A DNA stretch of 64,000 nucleotides from contig NZ_JAKFZS010000020.1 in the NCBI RefSeq assembly GCF_021654285.1, forward strand, positions 55,136 to 119,135, read 5' to 3'. The translations under genes were made by a program, and so were the position numbers. Source of the DNA: Pseudoalteromonas luteoviolacea (GTDB lineage: Bacteria; Pseudomonadota; Gammaproteobacteria; Enterobacterales; Alteromonadaceae). Positions 37,396 to 45,983 of the stretch are shown here, piece after piece. How positions within the stretch are numbered: position 1 is the stretch's first letter; every line of letters begins with the position of its first letter. A model generated the notes under the pieces. It saw nothing but the letters and a program-made list of their open reading frames with translations, ran no database searches and was not told where the DNA came from.

Positions 37396-38895
37396 ATGCG
37401 TATACGGAAAAATGTAAACGAAATAAAAGACGGAACCCTTTTATGGTATTCAAAAGCCGTTGAGGAAATGAAAAAACGCGATATCTCTGATCCAACAAGT
37501 TGGTGGTATCAAGCTGCAATACACGGAATGGGGTTACAAACCTTTCAAGAGAACCCGTTAAGTCCTGATATTTACCAATGGAGCGAAGAAAGCATATGGA
37601 CGAAAGCGACTGGCTTACCACCCAATACTGAACTAAAGAAAGAGCTGATAGAGCTGTTAATAACAGAGAACACAACCCAAAATTTTTGGCAGCAATGCCA
37701 GCACGGTTCATGGTTTTTTCTACCCTGGCACCGTATGTACTTGTACTTTTTTGAACGCATTGTCAGAAAAACAATTGTCGACCTAAACGGGCCAGAAGAC
37801 TGGGCACTCCCCTACTGGAATTATTCTGATGTTGATAACCCTAAGTTAACCCCAGAGCAGCAAGATAATGCACTACATATTCCACCTGAGTTTGGTTTCA
37901 CCAATAGCATGGCTGGGTCATCGCATCCCAACCCAGACTTCCCTGGTCTGTGGATGGAAGAAAGGCTGAGTTATAAACTTAATCCAAAAGATGCAAGCAG
38001 TACTTCAAGTATGCAGTCTAAGAATTTTGTAGTGAATAATGGCGTCGGTTTTGGGGGAGTTGAATTTACCTTCAGTCATAGCCCCGGCACTTTTGGACTA
38101 TTAGAGAACATCCCTCATAACAAGGTACATGTTGATATTGGCGGTGCAATGGGTGACCCAGATACAGCCGCTTTAGATCCGATATTTTGGCTGCACCACG
38201 CTAACATAGATAGGCTATGGCAAAGCTGGATAGAAAGAGGGAATAGCAACCCTAAAAGTCACGCGTGGTTAAATCAGGTGTTTGACTTTCATGATGAGCT
38301 TGGAAACCATGTCAAGATTTCTGCAGCTGATGTACTCAATACTAAGGACCTTGATTATACGTATACCGAGAGTTTTGCGGGAATAAACCAGACTGACAAT
38401 GCCCCCAAAGAGACGAGTTCACAAGGCATAAATATGTTTGATACCATAGGTGCGACTACAAAACCATTAACAATTGAATCGAAATCAGTTTCAACTAGCT
38501 TGAACTTTATACCCCAAAAGAAAAGTGCACCTGTACTGGGAAGGGTCGATAAAGAAGACGAACTCTCACCGACGGCTATTCACGTCTTATTGGAGAACAT
38601 CACCGGAACGGGCAACATAGCACCCATTAACGTATTTTTAAGACTGCCAAATCAAACTGAGCGCCACTTTGTGGGCAGTGTGGGCCTGTTTGGACTTGCA
38701 CAATCATCAATCGTCAGTGCTCGAAGTACAGGTGTAGGTATCATTGTTCAATTAGACGCAACCGAAATCGTCCACCAATTAAGAGCGCATCCGCAATGGA
38801 AGCTTGAAGACATACACATCGAAGTAGAACCAAGTAGGGCGCTAGGTGCGGCGAATGCAACCATTGGCCGGATCAGCATAAAAGCTGAAGTTTAG
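37396..38895 (+). CDS. Tyrosinase / polyphenol oxidase (type 3 copper protein)
   Basis: 499 aa. The CuA site comprises AIHGMG, CQHGSWFFLPWHRMYLYFFE-type residues (two further His). The CuB site is HNKVHVDIGGAMGD with DPIFWLHHANIDRLWQSW. All six copper-binding His appear present. A C-terminal beta domain (about 370-499) resembles the extension of plant-type polyphenol oxidases. No signal peptide is seen. The enzyme should hydroxylate monophenols and oxidise diphenols to quinones, often toward melanin. GGAG lies 9 nt before the ATG. The DUF2182 membrane protein follows by 8 bp. In Marinomonas mediterranea a tyrosinase is paired with a membrane protein needed for copper loading (PpoB1/PpoB2), which suggests the same here. 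Confidence 0.93.
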   Translation: MRIRKNVNEIKDGTLLWYSKAVEEMKKRDISDPTSWWYQAAIHGMGLQTFQENPLSPDIYQWSEESIWTKATGLPPNTELKKELIELLITENTTQNFWQQCQHGSWFFLPWHRMYLYFFERIVRKTIVDLNGPEDWALPYWNYSDVDNPKLTPEQQDNALHIPPEFGFTNSMAGSSHPNPDFPGLWMEERLSYKLNPKDASSTSSMQSKNFVVNNGVGFGGVEFTFSHSPGTFGLLENIPHNKVHVDIGGAMGDPDTAALDPIFWLHHANIDRLWQSWIERGNSNPKSHAWLNQVFDFHDELGNHVKISAADVLNTKDLDYTYTESFAGINQTDNAPKETSSQGINMFDTIGATTKPLTIESKSVSTSLNFIPQKKSAPVLGRVDKEDELSPTAIHVLLENITGTGNIAPINVFLRLPNQTERHFVGSVGLFGLAQSSIVSARSTGVGIIVQLDATEIVHQLRAHPQWKLEDIHIEVEPSRALGAANATIGRISIKAEV

Positions 38896-38903
38896 TCACT
38901 GGT

Positions 38904-39662
38904 ATGGCTACGCTAATTTTTAAAAAAGTGAGCGCCTTTAGGGTTGCTCACCCTCACTGGTTCGTGCTGTGCCTTGCTGCGTTAATATGGATGTATTATC
39001 TATCCACTTTACTTGGTACCAGCACCTCACATCACCACCATCATGCTCACCATGACATGCACGCCCAGGCAGGGTTTGCCAGCATGACTTGGCAGTGGAT
39101 GCTGATGGTATTTGCAATGATGCTACCAATGACCAGCGGGACCATCAGAAGCCTAGTAAACAGTGTACCAATATACCGCCAACAGCTGAGCCTAGCGCTG
39201 TTTATTATTGGCTATGCATCTGTTTGGCTGGTTTTTGGTGTTGTTTTGCTCTTGGCAACACATATGCTCCAAACCACCTCATGGACAGCAGAACTAAACG
39301 TGCTGCCCATTGCAGCCTTAGGCTATTTCGCCGCGGGTATGCTCAGTGATGCAGCATTTAGAATGCGTTTACTGAATGCGTGCGGCAGTATTTGGTCACC
39401 AAGGCTTCGGGGTTTTAAAGCAGACTTAGATGTATTAACAATCGGTTTGAAAGAAGGGATTAAATGCGTCAAAACCTGCGCTCACGTTATGATTGCCATG
39501 CATATTGCCGGTCACGGCATTGTGCAAATGGGCATATTAACAGCAGCGCTGTTTTATGAAGCAACGCTTTATCGAAATAAAAAACATGTCTTGCGAAACA
39601 CTTGCTATGTACTTGCCGCGTATCAATTGATTGTGTTTTACTTGCCACACTTTGGTCATTAG
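38904..39662 (+). CDS. DUF2182 metal-binding integral membrane protein, probable copper partner of tyrosinase
   Basis: 252 aa with six or so membrane helices. After TM1 comes a His-rich periplasmic stretch, HHHHHAHHDMH (about 36-46). Then comes the DUF2182 signature MTWQWMLMVFAMMLPMT, and CVKTCAHVMIAMHIAGHG follows in the second half. His and Met groups inside helices suit copper transfer. It begins 8 bp after the tyrosinase stop, so both come from one mRNA. Copper delivery to tyrosinase is inferred from the pairing and the His/Met content. Its stop codon coincides with the start of the duplicated GST segment. Confidence 0.88.
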   Translation: MATLIFKKVSAFRVAHPHWFVLCLAALIWMYYLSTLLGTSTSHHHHHAHHDMHAQAGFASMTWQWMLMVFAMMLPMTSGTIRSLVNSVPIYRQQLSLALFIIGYASVWLVFGVVLLLATHMLQTTSWTAELNVLPIAALGYFAAGMLSDAAFRMRLLNACGSIWSPRLRGFKADLDVLTIGLKEGIKCVKTCAHVMIAMHIAGHGIVQMGILTAALFYEATLYRNKKHVLRNTCYVLAAYQLIVFYLPHFGH

Positions 39663-40145
39663 GTGTGTTTTTGTTGCCGTACTCTGCTTTAGATTACGGC
39701 AACAAATACCTTCAAAACCTTGAATCTTATAAGTTACTTTTCTGGTGCATCAACATAGCTTAAGCCACTTTCAATGCGCGCAAACCACTTTGCGATATGA
39801 GGAAAGTCACTTACATTAACACCCGCTTTTACAGCCAGTTTTGGGGACGTATACAAGGCAATGTCTGCTATGCTTGGTACCTAACAAGTAGTCACGATCA
39901 CCCAAATGTTTGTCCAAATAAACAAAAAAGTTGATTGTTTTATCATAAGTTTGCTCAAGGTCATCAGGTTTCCCAATGACCTTAATGCCACGATATAAGT
40001 TAGGGCCGTTGAGTACTTCACCTGCTAACATGGATAAGAATTTTTGTATTTCTGCTCGCAGTAATACGCCCTCTGAATACCATTTTATTATCCGCATCAT
40101 ACTTTTTGGCAAGGTACACTCATATCGCATTCGAGTCACAATGCC
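39661..40145. repeat. Left copy of a ~485-bp direct repeat (partial GST gene duplication)
   Basis: Sequence from AGGTGTGTTTTTGTTGCCGT onward is nearly the same as 41040-41524. Similarity stops near 40145, inside the GST coding region. The copy begins exactly at the stop codon of the DUF2182 gene. The second copy is about 1.38 kb downstream with the peptide gene between them. Confidence 0.88.
39734..40145 (-). pseudogene. Truncated glutathione S-transferase remnant
   Basis: This copy corresponds to the C-terminal ~135 residues of the GST at 41113-41718 (for example DVNYFV-type sheet residues and KFLSMLAGEVLNGPNLYRG). Five bases are missing near 39880 (GCTTGGTACC against GCTTGGTTTGGCACC), which shifts the frame. 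The N-terminal glutathione-binding half is absent. It is a non-functional duplicate. Confidence 0.88.
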
Positions 40146-40422
40146 ACCATCGTCCGTTTTTATATGTTAACAATAATCACTCGGGATATGCCTAAGCATG
40201 TGTCAAAAGGCACGGATTGACAATTTAAGAAAATATTTTTACGTGACAAAAATTACAGACCACTTTTATAAAATAAACCAACACTTTATTTACATTAAAA
40301 CAAAATAAATTATTTTTTATTTTAATAATTATCAAACCATTAAGTAGAAAAATTGACAAGAATAGATTTTCTATATATTGTCAGAATAGGTTAAATAAAA
40401 AACAATAAGAAGGAAGTTTAAA
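40146..40422 (+). promoter_or_regulatory. A+T-rich promoter region of the orphan peptide gene
   Basis: A sigma70-like promoter is visible at 40353-40381: TTGACA, 17-bp spacer, TATTGT. It lies about 40 bp before the peptide gene. The flanking 200 bp are extremely A+T rich. No operator is recognised. Confidence 0.6.
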
Positions 40423-40584
40423 ATGAAAATTAAAATCAATAAAAAGAAAATAAAATGCTTATCTTTTAACGCTAAAGATTTACCCTCTAATGCTACTCCT
40501 CAAGTAGGTGGTGCATGGCAAGTACCTACAAGAGGTCGCCCTGATTGGGCACCAGGTGATTCTGATTGCTGCTGGGCACACTAA
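40423..40584 (+). CDS. RiPP-like precursor peptide (double-glycine leader, Cys-Cys core)
   Basis: 53 codons with AGGAAG 7 nt before the ATG. The basic N-terminus MKIKINKKKIKCLSF, the segment LPSNATPQVGGA, and the Trp/Pro/Asp-rich tail ending DSDCCWAH look like a leader with a Gly-Gly (29-30) cleavage region and a 23-residue core. This form resembles the natural-product-precursor (double-glycine leader) peptides of Gram-negative bacteria. No lanthipeptide, radical-SAM, YcaO or peptidase/ABC gene is in the window, so any maturation enzymes would act in trans. Its own promoter and terminator suggest a monocistronic unit. The assignment rests on the sequence pattern only. Confidence 0.7.
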   Translation: MKIKINKKKIKCLSFNAKDLPSNATPQVGGAWQVPTRGRPDWAPGDSDCCWAH

Positions 40585-40635
40585 AACCTATTAAAATAAA
40601 GCATAAAATATAATATATATTTTTATCTTTATAAA

Positions 40636-40672
40636 AATATCACACAACATATTAATCATGCTGTGTGATATT
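40636..40672 (+). terminator. Hairpin after the orphan peptide gene
   Basis: AATATCACACA - loop - TGTGTGATATT forms a perfect 11-bp stem followed by AATTTTAA, about 52 bp after the stop codon. Confidence 0.75.
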
Positions 40673-41039
40673 AATTTTAATTAACCACACCACATATCGA
40701 TTATACCAACTTTATTTAAAAATCAATTATTAATCACATCAATAATGGGAATAGAGTTGTTGATTTCATGCCTGACCTTTATCTCATAACCTACAGACAT
40801 CACCTTTTCCCTTTTATCACATCCTGAAAATATTGAATTGATGAGCAAAATGCTTACATGGCGGAATTTATGTTCCCGATAAACCCCAAGTACCTAAATT
40901 CCTTTTGGCAATGCAAGACAAGCCTTGCTTGTGCATGGGCGTACCTTCATGGCATGTACGTTCATATCAATTTATTGTTTGTAGGAGTTTTTATGATAAA
41001 GGGCGCCATGAGGTTCCAACTTGAGTTCGGCGGCAGCCT
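40673..41039. other. Intergenic region between peptide terminator and right GST repeat
   Basis: About 370 bp. A 94-codon plus-strand frame from 40858 overlaps the GST gene antisense and has no family signature. An imperfect palindrome GCAAGACAAG-CCTTGCTTGTGC lies near 40913. Nothing further is recognised. Confidence 0.4.
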
Positions 41040-41524
41040 AGGTGTGTTTTTGTTGCCGTACTCTACTTTAGATTACGGCAACCAATATCTTCAACACTCT
41101 GAATCTTGCAGATCACTTTTCTGGTGCATCAACATAGCTTAAGCCACTTTCAATGCGCGCAAACCACTTTGCAATATGAGGAAAGTCACTTACATTAACA
41201 CCCGCTTTTACAGCCAGTTTTGGGTACGTATACAAGGCAATGTCTGCTATGCTTGGTTTGGCACCTAACAAGTAGTCACGATCACTTAAATGCTTGTCCA
41301 AATAAACAAAAAAGTTAATTGTTTTATCATAAGTTTGCTCAAGGTCGCCGGGTTTCCCAATAACCTTAATGCCACGATATAAGTTAGGGCCATTGAGCAC
41401 TTCACCTGCTGACATGGATAAGAACTTTTGAATTTCTGCTCGCAGTAATACGTCCTCTGGATACCAGGTGTTATCCGCATCATACTTTTGTGCAAGGTAC
41501 ACTAATATCGCATTCGAATCACAG
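41040..41524. repeat. Right copy of the ~485-bp direct repeat
   Basis: The partner of 39661-40145. It covers the 3' flank and the C-terminal two thirds of the intact GST gene. The two copies bracket the peptide gene, as after a tandem duplication or recombination event. Confidence 0.85.
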
Positions 41525-41718
41525 ATCACAGCGTCGCCATCAACCAACACAGGCACCTGTCCAAGAGGGTTTAACGCCACAAACTCCTTACTTTTGTGCT
41601 CCTGTGTATGTGGGTCTAGTAGTTTGAGTTCATATTGAAGCCCAAGAATAGATAAAAAGTGTCTGATCTTGTGACCGTTACCCGATAAAGAAAAACTATA
41701 AAGCGTTATACCTGACAT
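41113..41718 (-). CDS. Glutathione S-transferase family protein
   Basis: 201 aa. The thioredoxin-like N-terminal domain has YSFSLSGNGHKIRHFLSILG with the catalytic Ser/Tyr region and NPLGQVPVLVDGD and CDSNAILVYLAQKY, which bind glutathione. The helical C-terminal domain runs from about 85. It probably conjugates or reduces electrophiles in the cytosol. A truncated copy lies at 39734-40145. Confidence 0.92.
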   Translation of the reverse strand: MSGITLYSFSLSGNGHKIRHFLSILGLQYELKLLDPHTQEHKSKEFVALNPLGQVPVLVDGDAVICDSNAILVYLAQKYDADNTWYPEDVLLRAEIQKFLSMSAGEVLNGPNLYRGIKVIGKPGDLEQTYDKTINFFVYLDKHLSDRDYLLGAKPSIADIALYTYPKLAVKAGVNVSDFPHIAKWFARIESGLSYVDAPEK

Positions 41719-41836
41719 AAGGATCCTTTTACCTGTTAGTTAGTCTATCTTGAATGCCATTGATGCAATCAACAATTAGGCTTAGTTTTTCACAGACTTG
41801 CAAGTGAGTAAATTAAGTATTTTTGAAGATTTCAGT

Positions 41837-42250
41837 CTAGTCACTATTGCGCTGTGCTGGTATATCACTGAAGTACTCCACAAACTCAACTTCAAACCCA
41901 TCGGGGTCAATAAAATACACATTTTTTCGATATGAATGGGCTGGCCCAACCTTATCTACCTCAAAACCAGCTTGCTCAAGACGCTTTACAACCCCATCAA
42001 TACTGTTGACCACATAAGCGAAATGACCCAGACCAACTTGATGTTCCTTCAATACTCTATTTTGTCCTTCACCATGATCACTAAAAGCAAGATAGTGGTG
42101 ATCATCACCAAAGTGCAGCCATGTTCGCGGTTTACCAAACCACTCGCCATTGCCTTTGCTCCTGACTTTCCAGTGTGGAAAAGCAGCACGATAAAAAGTT
42201 AATGCAGTGTCGATATTTTTAACTACTAAATTGACATGTTCTAAATACAT
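41837..42250 (-). CDS. VOC-family (glyoxalase/dioxygenase-like) protein
   Basis: 137 aa with two beta-alpha-beta-beta-beta modules. MYLEHVNLVVKNIDTALTFY carries the first metal ligand His, VGLGHFAYVVNSIDGVVKRL the second, and NVYFIDPDGFEVEFVEYF ends with the Glu ligand. Metal-dependent lyase, dioxygenase or resistance roles are all possible. It stands alone on the minus strand, 118 bp upstream of the GST gene. Confidence 0.9.
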   Translation of the reverse strand: MYLEHVNLVVKNIDTALTFYRAAFPHWKVRSKGNGEWFGKPRTWLHFGDDHHYLAFSDHGEGQNRVLKEHQVGLGHFAYVVNSIDGVVKRLEQAGFEVDKVGPAHSYRKNVYFIDPDGFEVEFVEYFSDIPAQRNSD

Positions 42251-42544
42251 ATGCGTCTCCTATTTGTTTTCCATGGTGAACTTGAATGTGGCATATTTAT
42301 CCGCAGTTAATTGTTTTATATAAAGTTTAATCATGTTTTTCATGGTCTTCCCTTCGTAAGTTGAGTGACACTTTAAAATCTCAACTTAACTTGAGGTAAA
42401 GGCTTATTTTGATATTTTTTGAAAAACTGGCCACACGAGCTTAAACCTCACTTGCCAGAGTGCTGCAAAAGCAAATCCGCTATTGGTATCAGGCCTTAGA
42501 AAATGTAATATTTATGTATAAAATTCATTTTTAGAGGGAACACT

Positions 42545-43540
42545 ATGTGGATGATTAGAGCTGGCGAAGGCGCATATTTAGTTGACGATTTTGAGAAAAC
42601 AGCCTGCGTTAGTATAGGCTGGAACGAAATCGGAGATTTATCTGACATCGCTAATGAATCAGACTTAAAGTCTAAATACTTGGCATCCTTTCAAGGCCAG
42701 CATACATCAAAATCGAGTAATGCCGTCGCCATGATTAAGAAATTTCGCTTTGACATGAAAGTGGGCGACCTGGCAATTACCTACAATCCATCTAGCAGGG
42801 AATATTTGGTTGGCGAAATCATAAGTGACTACACTTATGTGCAAGATATTATTGATGATGAGAGTTTCAATCATATTCGCAAAGTCAAGTGGCTTGGTCA
42901 TGTCAGCCGCGATGCATTGAGCGTATCTTCTCGCAATACTCTCGGCAGTACACTCACCGTCTTTGCCGTTAACCAAGACGTCGCATCCGAAATTAAAAGA
43001 AACTTAGACCATCAGCAACCAAACCAAGTGGAAGTGCTCGCAGAAGAAAATGAAAAAGCAATTGAGCAATCTCGAAACGATGTCATTGAACAATCAAGCG
43101 AGCTTATAAAAGACCGCATCATCGCTATCTCACCAGAAGATATGGAATACTTAGTTGCAGGTGTATTAAGAGCGATGGGGTATCGGACTCGTGTGTCAAA
43201 CAAAGGCATGGATCGAGGTGTGGATATATTCGCCTCTCCTGATGGGATCGGGCTTGAGTCTCCTAGAATAAAAGTCGAGGTAAAACACCAAAAAAATAAA
43301 CGTATGACCTCGCAACACTTACGAAGCTTTATTGGCGGACTCCGCGAAGGTGATCGTGCTTTATACGTCAGTACAGGTGGATTTACTAAAGACGCAAAAT
43401 ATGAAGCCGATCGCTCAAATATCCCTTTGACCCTCATTGATATTGACGATTTAATGAAACTCATCACTGAGCATTACGACGAGTTCGACATAGAAACCCG
43501 TGTTTTACTGCCCCTCACCAAGGTGTATTGGCCAAGGTAA
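42545..43540 (+). CDS. Stand-alone Mrr-type restriction endonuclease with N-terminal reader-like domain
   Basis: 331 aa. The C-terminal Mrr_cat nuclease (about 195-310) has D227 in RGVDIF and E245-V-K247 in VEVKHQK, forming the PD-(D/E)xK active site, plus ALYVSTGGFTKDA typical of Mrr. The N-terminal ~145 residues (WMIRAGEGAYLVDDF, VGDLAITYNPSSREYLVG) resemble PUA/EVE-like domains that can read modified bases, so the enzyme may cut methylated or otherwise modified DNA (type IV restriction; inference). A coiled linker (~150-190) joins the two. No methyltransferase is adjacent. AGAGGGAAC precedes the ATG. Confidence 0.88.
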   Translation: MWMIRAGEGAYLVDDFEKTACVSIGWNEIGDLSDIANESDLKSKYLASFQGQHTSKSSNAVAMIKKFRFDMKVGDLAITYNPSSREYLVGEIISDYTYVQDIIDDESFNHIRKVKWLGHVSRDALSVSSRNTLGSTLTVFAVNQDVASEIKRNLDHQQPNQVEVLAEENEKAIEQSRNDVIEQSSELIKDRIIAISPEDMEYLVAGVLRAMGYRTRVSNKGMDRGVDIFASPDGIGLESPRIKVEVKHQKNKRMTSQHLRSFIGGLREGDRALYVSTGGFTKDAKYEADRSNIPLTLIDIDDLMKLITEHYDEFDIETRVLLPLTKVYWPR

Positions 43541-43644
43541 AGTGATTAAAGCGTCACTCTTAAAACCTGATTTCGCATCAAAATCACTGAGTAATGCACT
43601 CAAAGCTGCACTTTAAAGCGCATCAATACCAAACTTGGTGATTT

Positions 43645-44550
43645 TTATGTCCGTAACAGCCTCTCTGAAAACACAGCCTGGATAAACTCAACAAACGCGG
43701 CAACTTTAGGAATATGCAGACGATTTTTAGGATATAGCGCGTAAACATCCACCGCTGGTAACTCCCAGTGAGGCAATATAGGCTCAAGCAGATCTTTTTC
43801 AGGACTGTGCGAACACATGTAATCTGGCAGTATGGCAACGCCAATGCCATCGACGACCATTTGCTTAAGCACAACGTAATCATCCACCCGCATTCGCGGA
43901 TAAATAGTGACATCGCATTGCAGTGTGTCATTAACCAAACTGATGACCTCAGACTTTTGGATACTGCTCATCAACAATACATCTAAATGAGCTAACTGTT
44001 CTGGATGACTGATAACGCCATACTGCTCTACAAACTCCCGACTTGCATAAAACCTTCTTGAAACACGCCCTAAACGCTTAGCAACCAAACGTGAATCTGC
44101 TAACTCTCCTATTCTGATCACCAAATCAAACCCTTCTTCAATCACATCAACTCTGCGATTTAGCAGGCTCAATTGCAAGTTAACCTGCTGGTGCTTGTGC
44201 ATAAACTTACTCAATACAGGTTTTAAAATTTCGTGTCCCATGCCCACAGACATACCCACTTTGAGTTCGCCAGCCACCTCGTTGAGTGCTTTTGCAACAC
44301 TGGCATGAGCCAACTCAATATGCGCTTTGATCTGCTTGCAATGTTCAAGGTAAACACGCCCCGCTTCCGTTAAATGCTGCGTTCGAGTTGTGCGCTCGAG
44401 CAAAGTGATACCCAAGCTGGCTTCCAATTGCGCAACCTTTCTACTCAAATTGGCTTTTGGCATATTTAGTCGCTCTGCTGCCACAGTAAAACTGCCTGCG
44501 TCCACCACAGCCAAGAACAGCAGCATGGCATTCACATCGGTTTTTTCCAT
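43645..44550 (-). CDS. LysR-family transcriptional regulator
   Basis: 301 aa. The winged HTH is SFTVAAERLNMPKANLSRKV, followed by the linker helix, and the effector domain starts at about 92. The ATG at 44550 is preceded by AAGGTGAGG; a GTG three codons upstream is possible. It is divergent from the pirin-like gene by 125 bp, and regulators of this subgroup often control such a neighbour. Confidence 0.92.
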   Translation of the reverse strand: MEKTDVNAMLLFLAVVDAGSFTVAAERLNMPKANLSRKVAQLEASLGITLLERTTRTQHLTEAGRVYLEHCKQIKAHIELAHASVAKALNEVAGELKVGMSVGMGHEILKPVLSKFMHKHQQVNLQLSLLNRRVDVIEEGFDLVIRIGELADSRLVAKRLGRVSRRFYASREFVEQYGVISHPEQLAHLDVLLMSSIQKSEVISLVNDTLQCDVTIYPRMRVDDYVVLKQMVVDGIGVAILPDYMCSHSPEKDLLEPILPHWELPAVDVYALYPKNRLHIPKVAAFVEFIQAVFSERLLRT

Positions 44551-44675
44551 CGACCTCACCTTATTGTTGTTATATCTGGAAAAGTAATTCTATTTTATAG
44601 GTATATATAAAACAACTGTCTGCTCGTACACTTTACTCATCACTTCGAAACAAGATTAAAAAATAGGAAATGACC

Positions 44676-45359
44676 ATGAAAATTCTTTCAAGAGACTCTT
44701 TAGAACTAGGCGGTTTTGCAGGCATTACAGAGCACAGATTAGTCACCGATAGCCGCGTTTTTGCAGGGCGTAAAAAGCCAGAAACATTTGAAGGGCTTGG
44801 CAGCATGGTGTACTTAGCAGATGCGCGTTACTTACCAAAAGGCCAGTCGGGTATGCACCCACATAGCGAAATTGATGTCATTTCGATTGTCTTAGAAGGC
44901 CGAGTAAGCCACGAAGGGTCGTTAGAACATGGTAAAGACTTGAGCGCAGGTGATGTGCAAGTGCAAAGAGCAGGTGGTGAGGGCTTTAGCCACAATGAGA
45001 TTAACCCAGATGACAAACCAAACCGCATGTTACAAGTGTGGGCACTACCCGAAGTTGCAGGCCAACCAGCCCAGTACAAGTCATATACACCTAAAGACAA
45101 TGGCGTCACGCGTATTTATGGCGGCAGTGACAGTCAAACAGAGACTTTTGCCAGCGCAACCACCATGGATATTGCACATTTGGATGCCACACAAAACCTC
45201 ACCTTAGAAAAAACCGCTTTAGTTTATGTGATTTCTGGACAAGCACAGGTAGAGCAGCAAGGTCAATTAACGCAAGTGAAAGAAGGAGACTTGATTGAGG
45301 CTGGCAGCCTAGCAATAACAGCCACTGAGCAATTACATTTACTGATTGTGTCACATTAA
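44676..45359 (+). CDS. Pirin-family bicupin (YhaK-like)
   Basis: 227 aa. The N-terminal cupin shows MHPHSEIDVISIVLEGRVSH and HNEINPD, and the second cupin is the last ~90 residues. YhaK-like pirins are cytosolic proteins often described as redox sensors or quercetinases. AGGA is 7 nt before the ATG at 44676 and too close to the one at 44670. A small membrane protein gene follows by 29 bp, and the divergent LysR gene is its likely regulator. Confidence 0.9.
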   Translation: MKILSRDSLELGGFAGITEHRLVTDSRVFAGRKKPETFEGLGSMVYLADARYLPKGQSGMHPHSEIDVISIVLEGRVSHEGSLEHGKDLSAGDVQVQRAGGEGFSHNEINPDDKPNRMLQVWALPEVAGQPAQYKSYTPKDNGVTRIYGGSDSQTETFASATTMDIAHLDATQNLTLEKTALVYVISGQAQVEQQGQLTQVKEGDLIEAGSLAITATEQLHLLIVSH

Positions 45360-45388
45360 TGTGGCACTGAACTAGGAGCACATACACA

Positions 45389-45595
45389 ATGCAAACTAAG
45401 ACCCCCAATACACACATAATGATGTTGATAAACTATCTTGCGTTGTTTCCCTTGGTCTATTTTATACCCGACTGGTTAGCGCCCATGATAGGCAGCAACA
45501 AGCTCGCTCATACCGCACTGGTACTCGCGATTATCGTACCGATTATTTCTTATTTTGTGATGCCATTCGCCGTAAAAGCGCTGACGAGAAAATGA
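45389..45595 (+). CDS. Small two-helix membrane protein
   Basis: 68 aa with two membrane helices, LINYLALFPLVYFIPDWLA and ALVLAIIVPIISYFVMPFAV, and a basic C-terminus. AGGAG is about 10 nt before the ATG. It follows the pirin gene closely and is probably cotranscribed. The function is unknown. Confidence 0.7.
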   Translation: MQTKTPNTHIMMLINYLALFPLVYFIPDWLAPMIGSNKLAHTALVLAIIVPIISYFVMPFAVKALTRK

Positions 45596-45983
45596 TGAAC
45601 ACATATACGGCCACCAGCCTAGGTGGCTTGCCTGCTGCATACTAAAAAGCATGGTATTGCTGCCAAGCACCTTGCTATCAAACCTGGATAAAATTTCTTG
45701 CTCTACCGTCATATTTCCCGACCCCAACAATAAAATCCTTTGGGCTCAGGGTACACAGCCAATGATACACAATACTGACCTCAACTGATAACTCAGCATC
45801 TTTAACAGTCATATAAAGAACACAACTATACGCCTGAAAAATGTGTCAGTTAAAACTGAGAATTAAGTGATAGACAGGTACAAGCATGCAACGTACAATA
45901 TAAAATGAACATAAGTTACTGAAAAGTAACAATAATAAATTTAAAGTTGCCACTTTAAAAACTCATTTTAAAAGGACATCATT
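45596..45983. other. Intergenic region with a hairpin
   Basis: 388 bp. GCCACC-AGCCTA-GGTGGC at 45610-45627 follows the pirin operon and may help end it, without a T-run. The right part is A+T rich and holds the promoter of the next exported-protein gene, whose ribosome site is AAAAGGA. Confidence 0.45.

Noticed and set aside
40858..41142. 94-codon frame overlapping the GST gene antisense
   Set aside because: No family signature, weak start region, and its second half is the complement of the duplicated GST segment.
39661..41524. Composite transposon around the peptide gene
   Set aside because: The flanking repeats are pieces of a GST gene without terminal inverted repeats or transposase.
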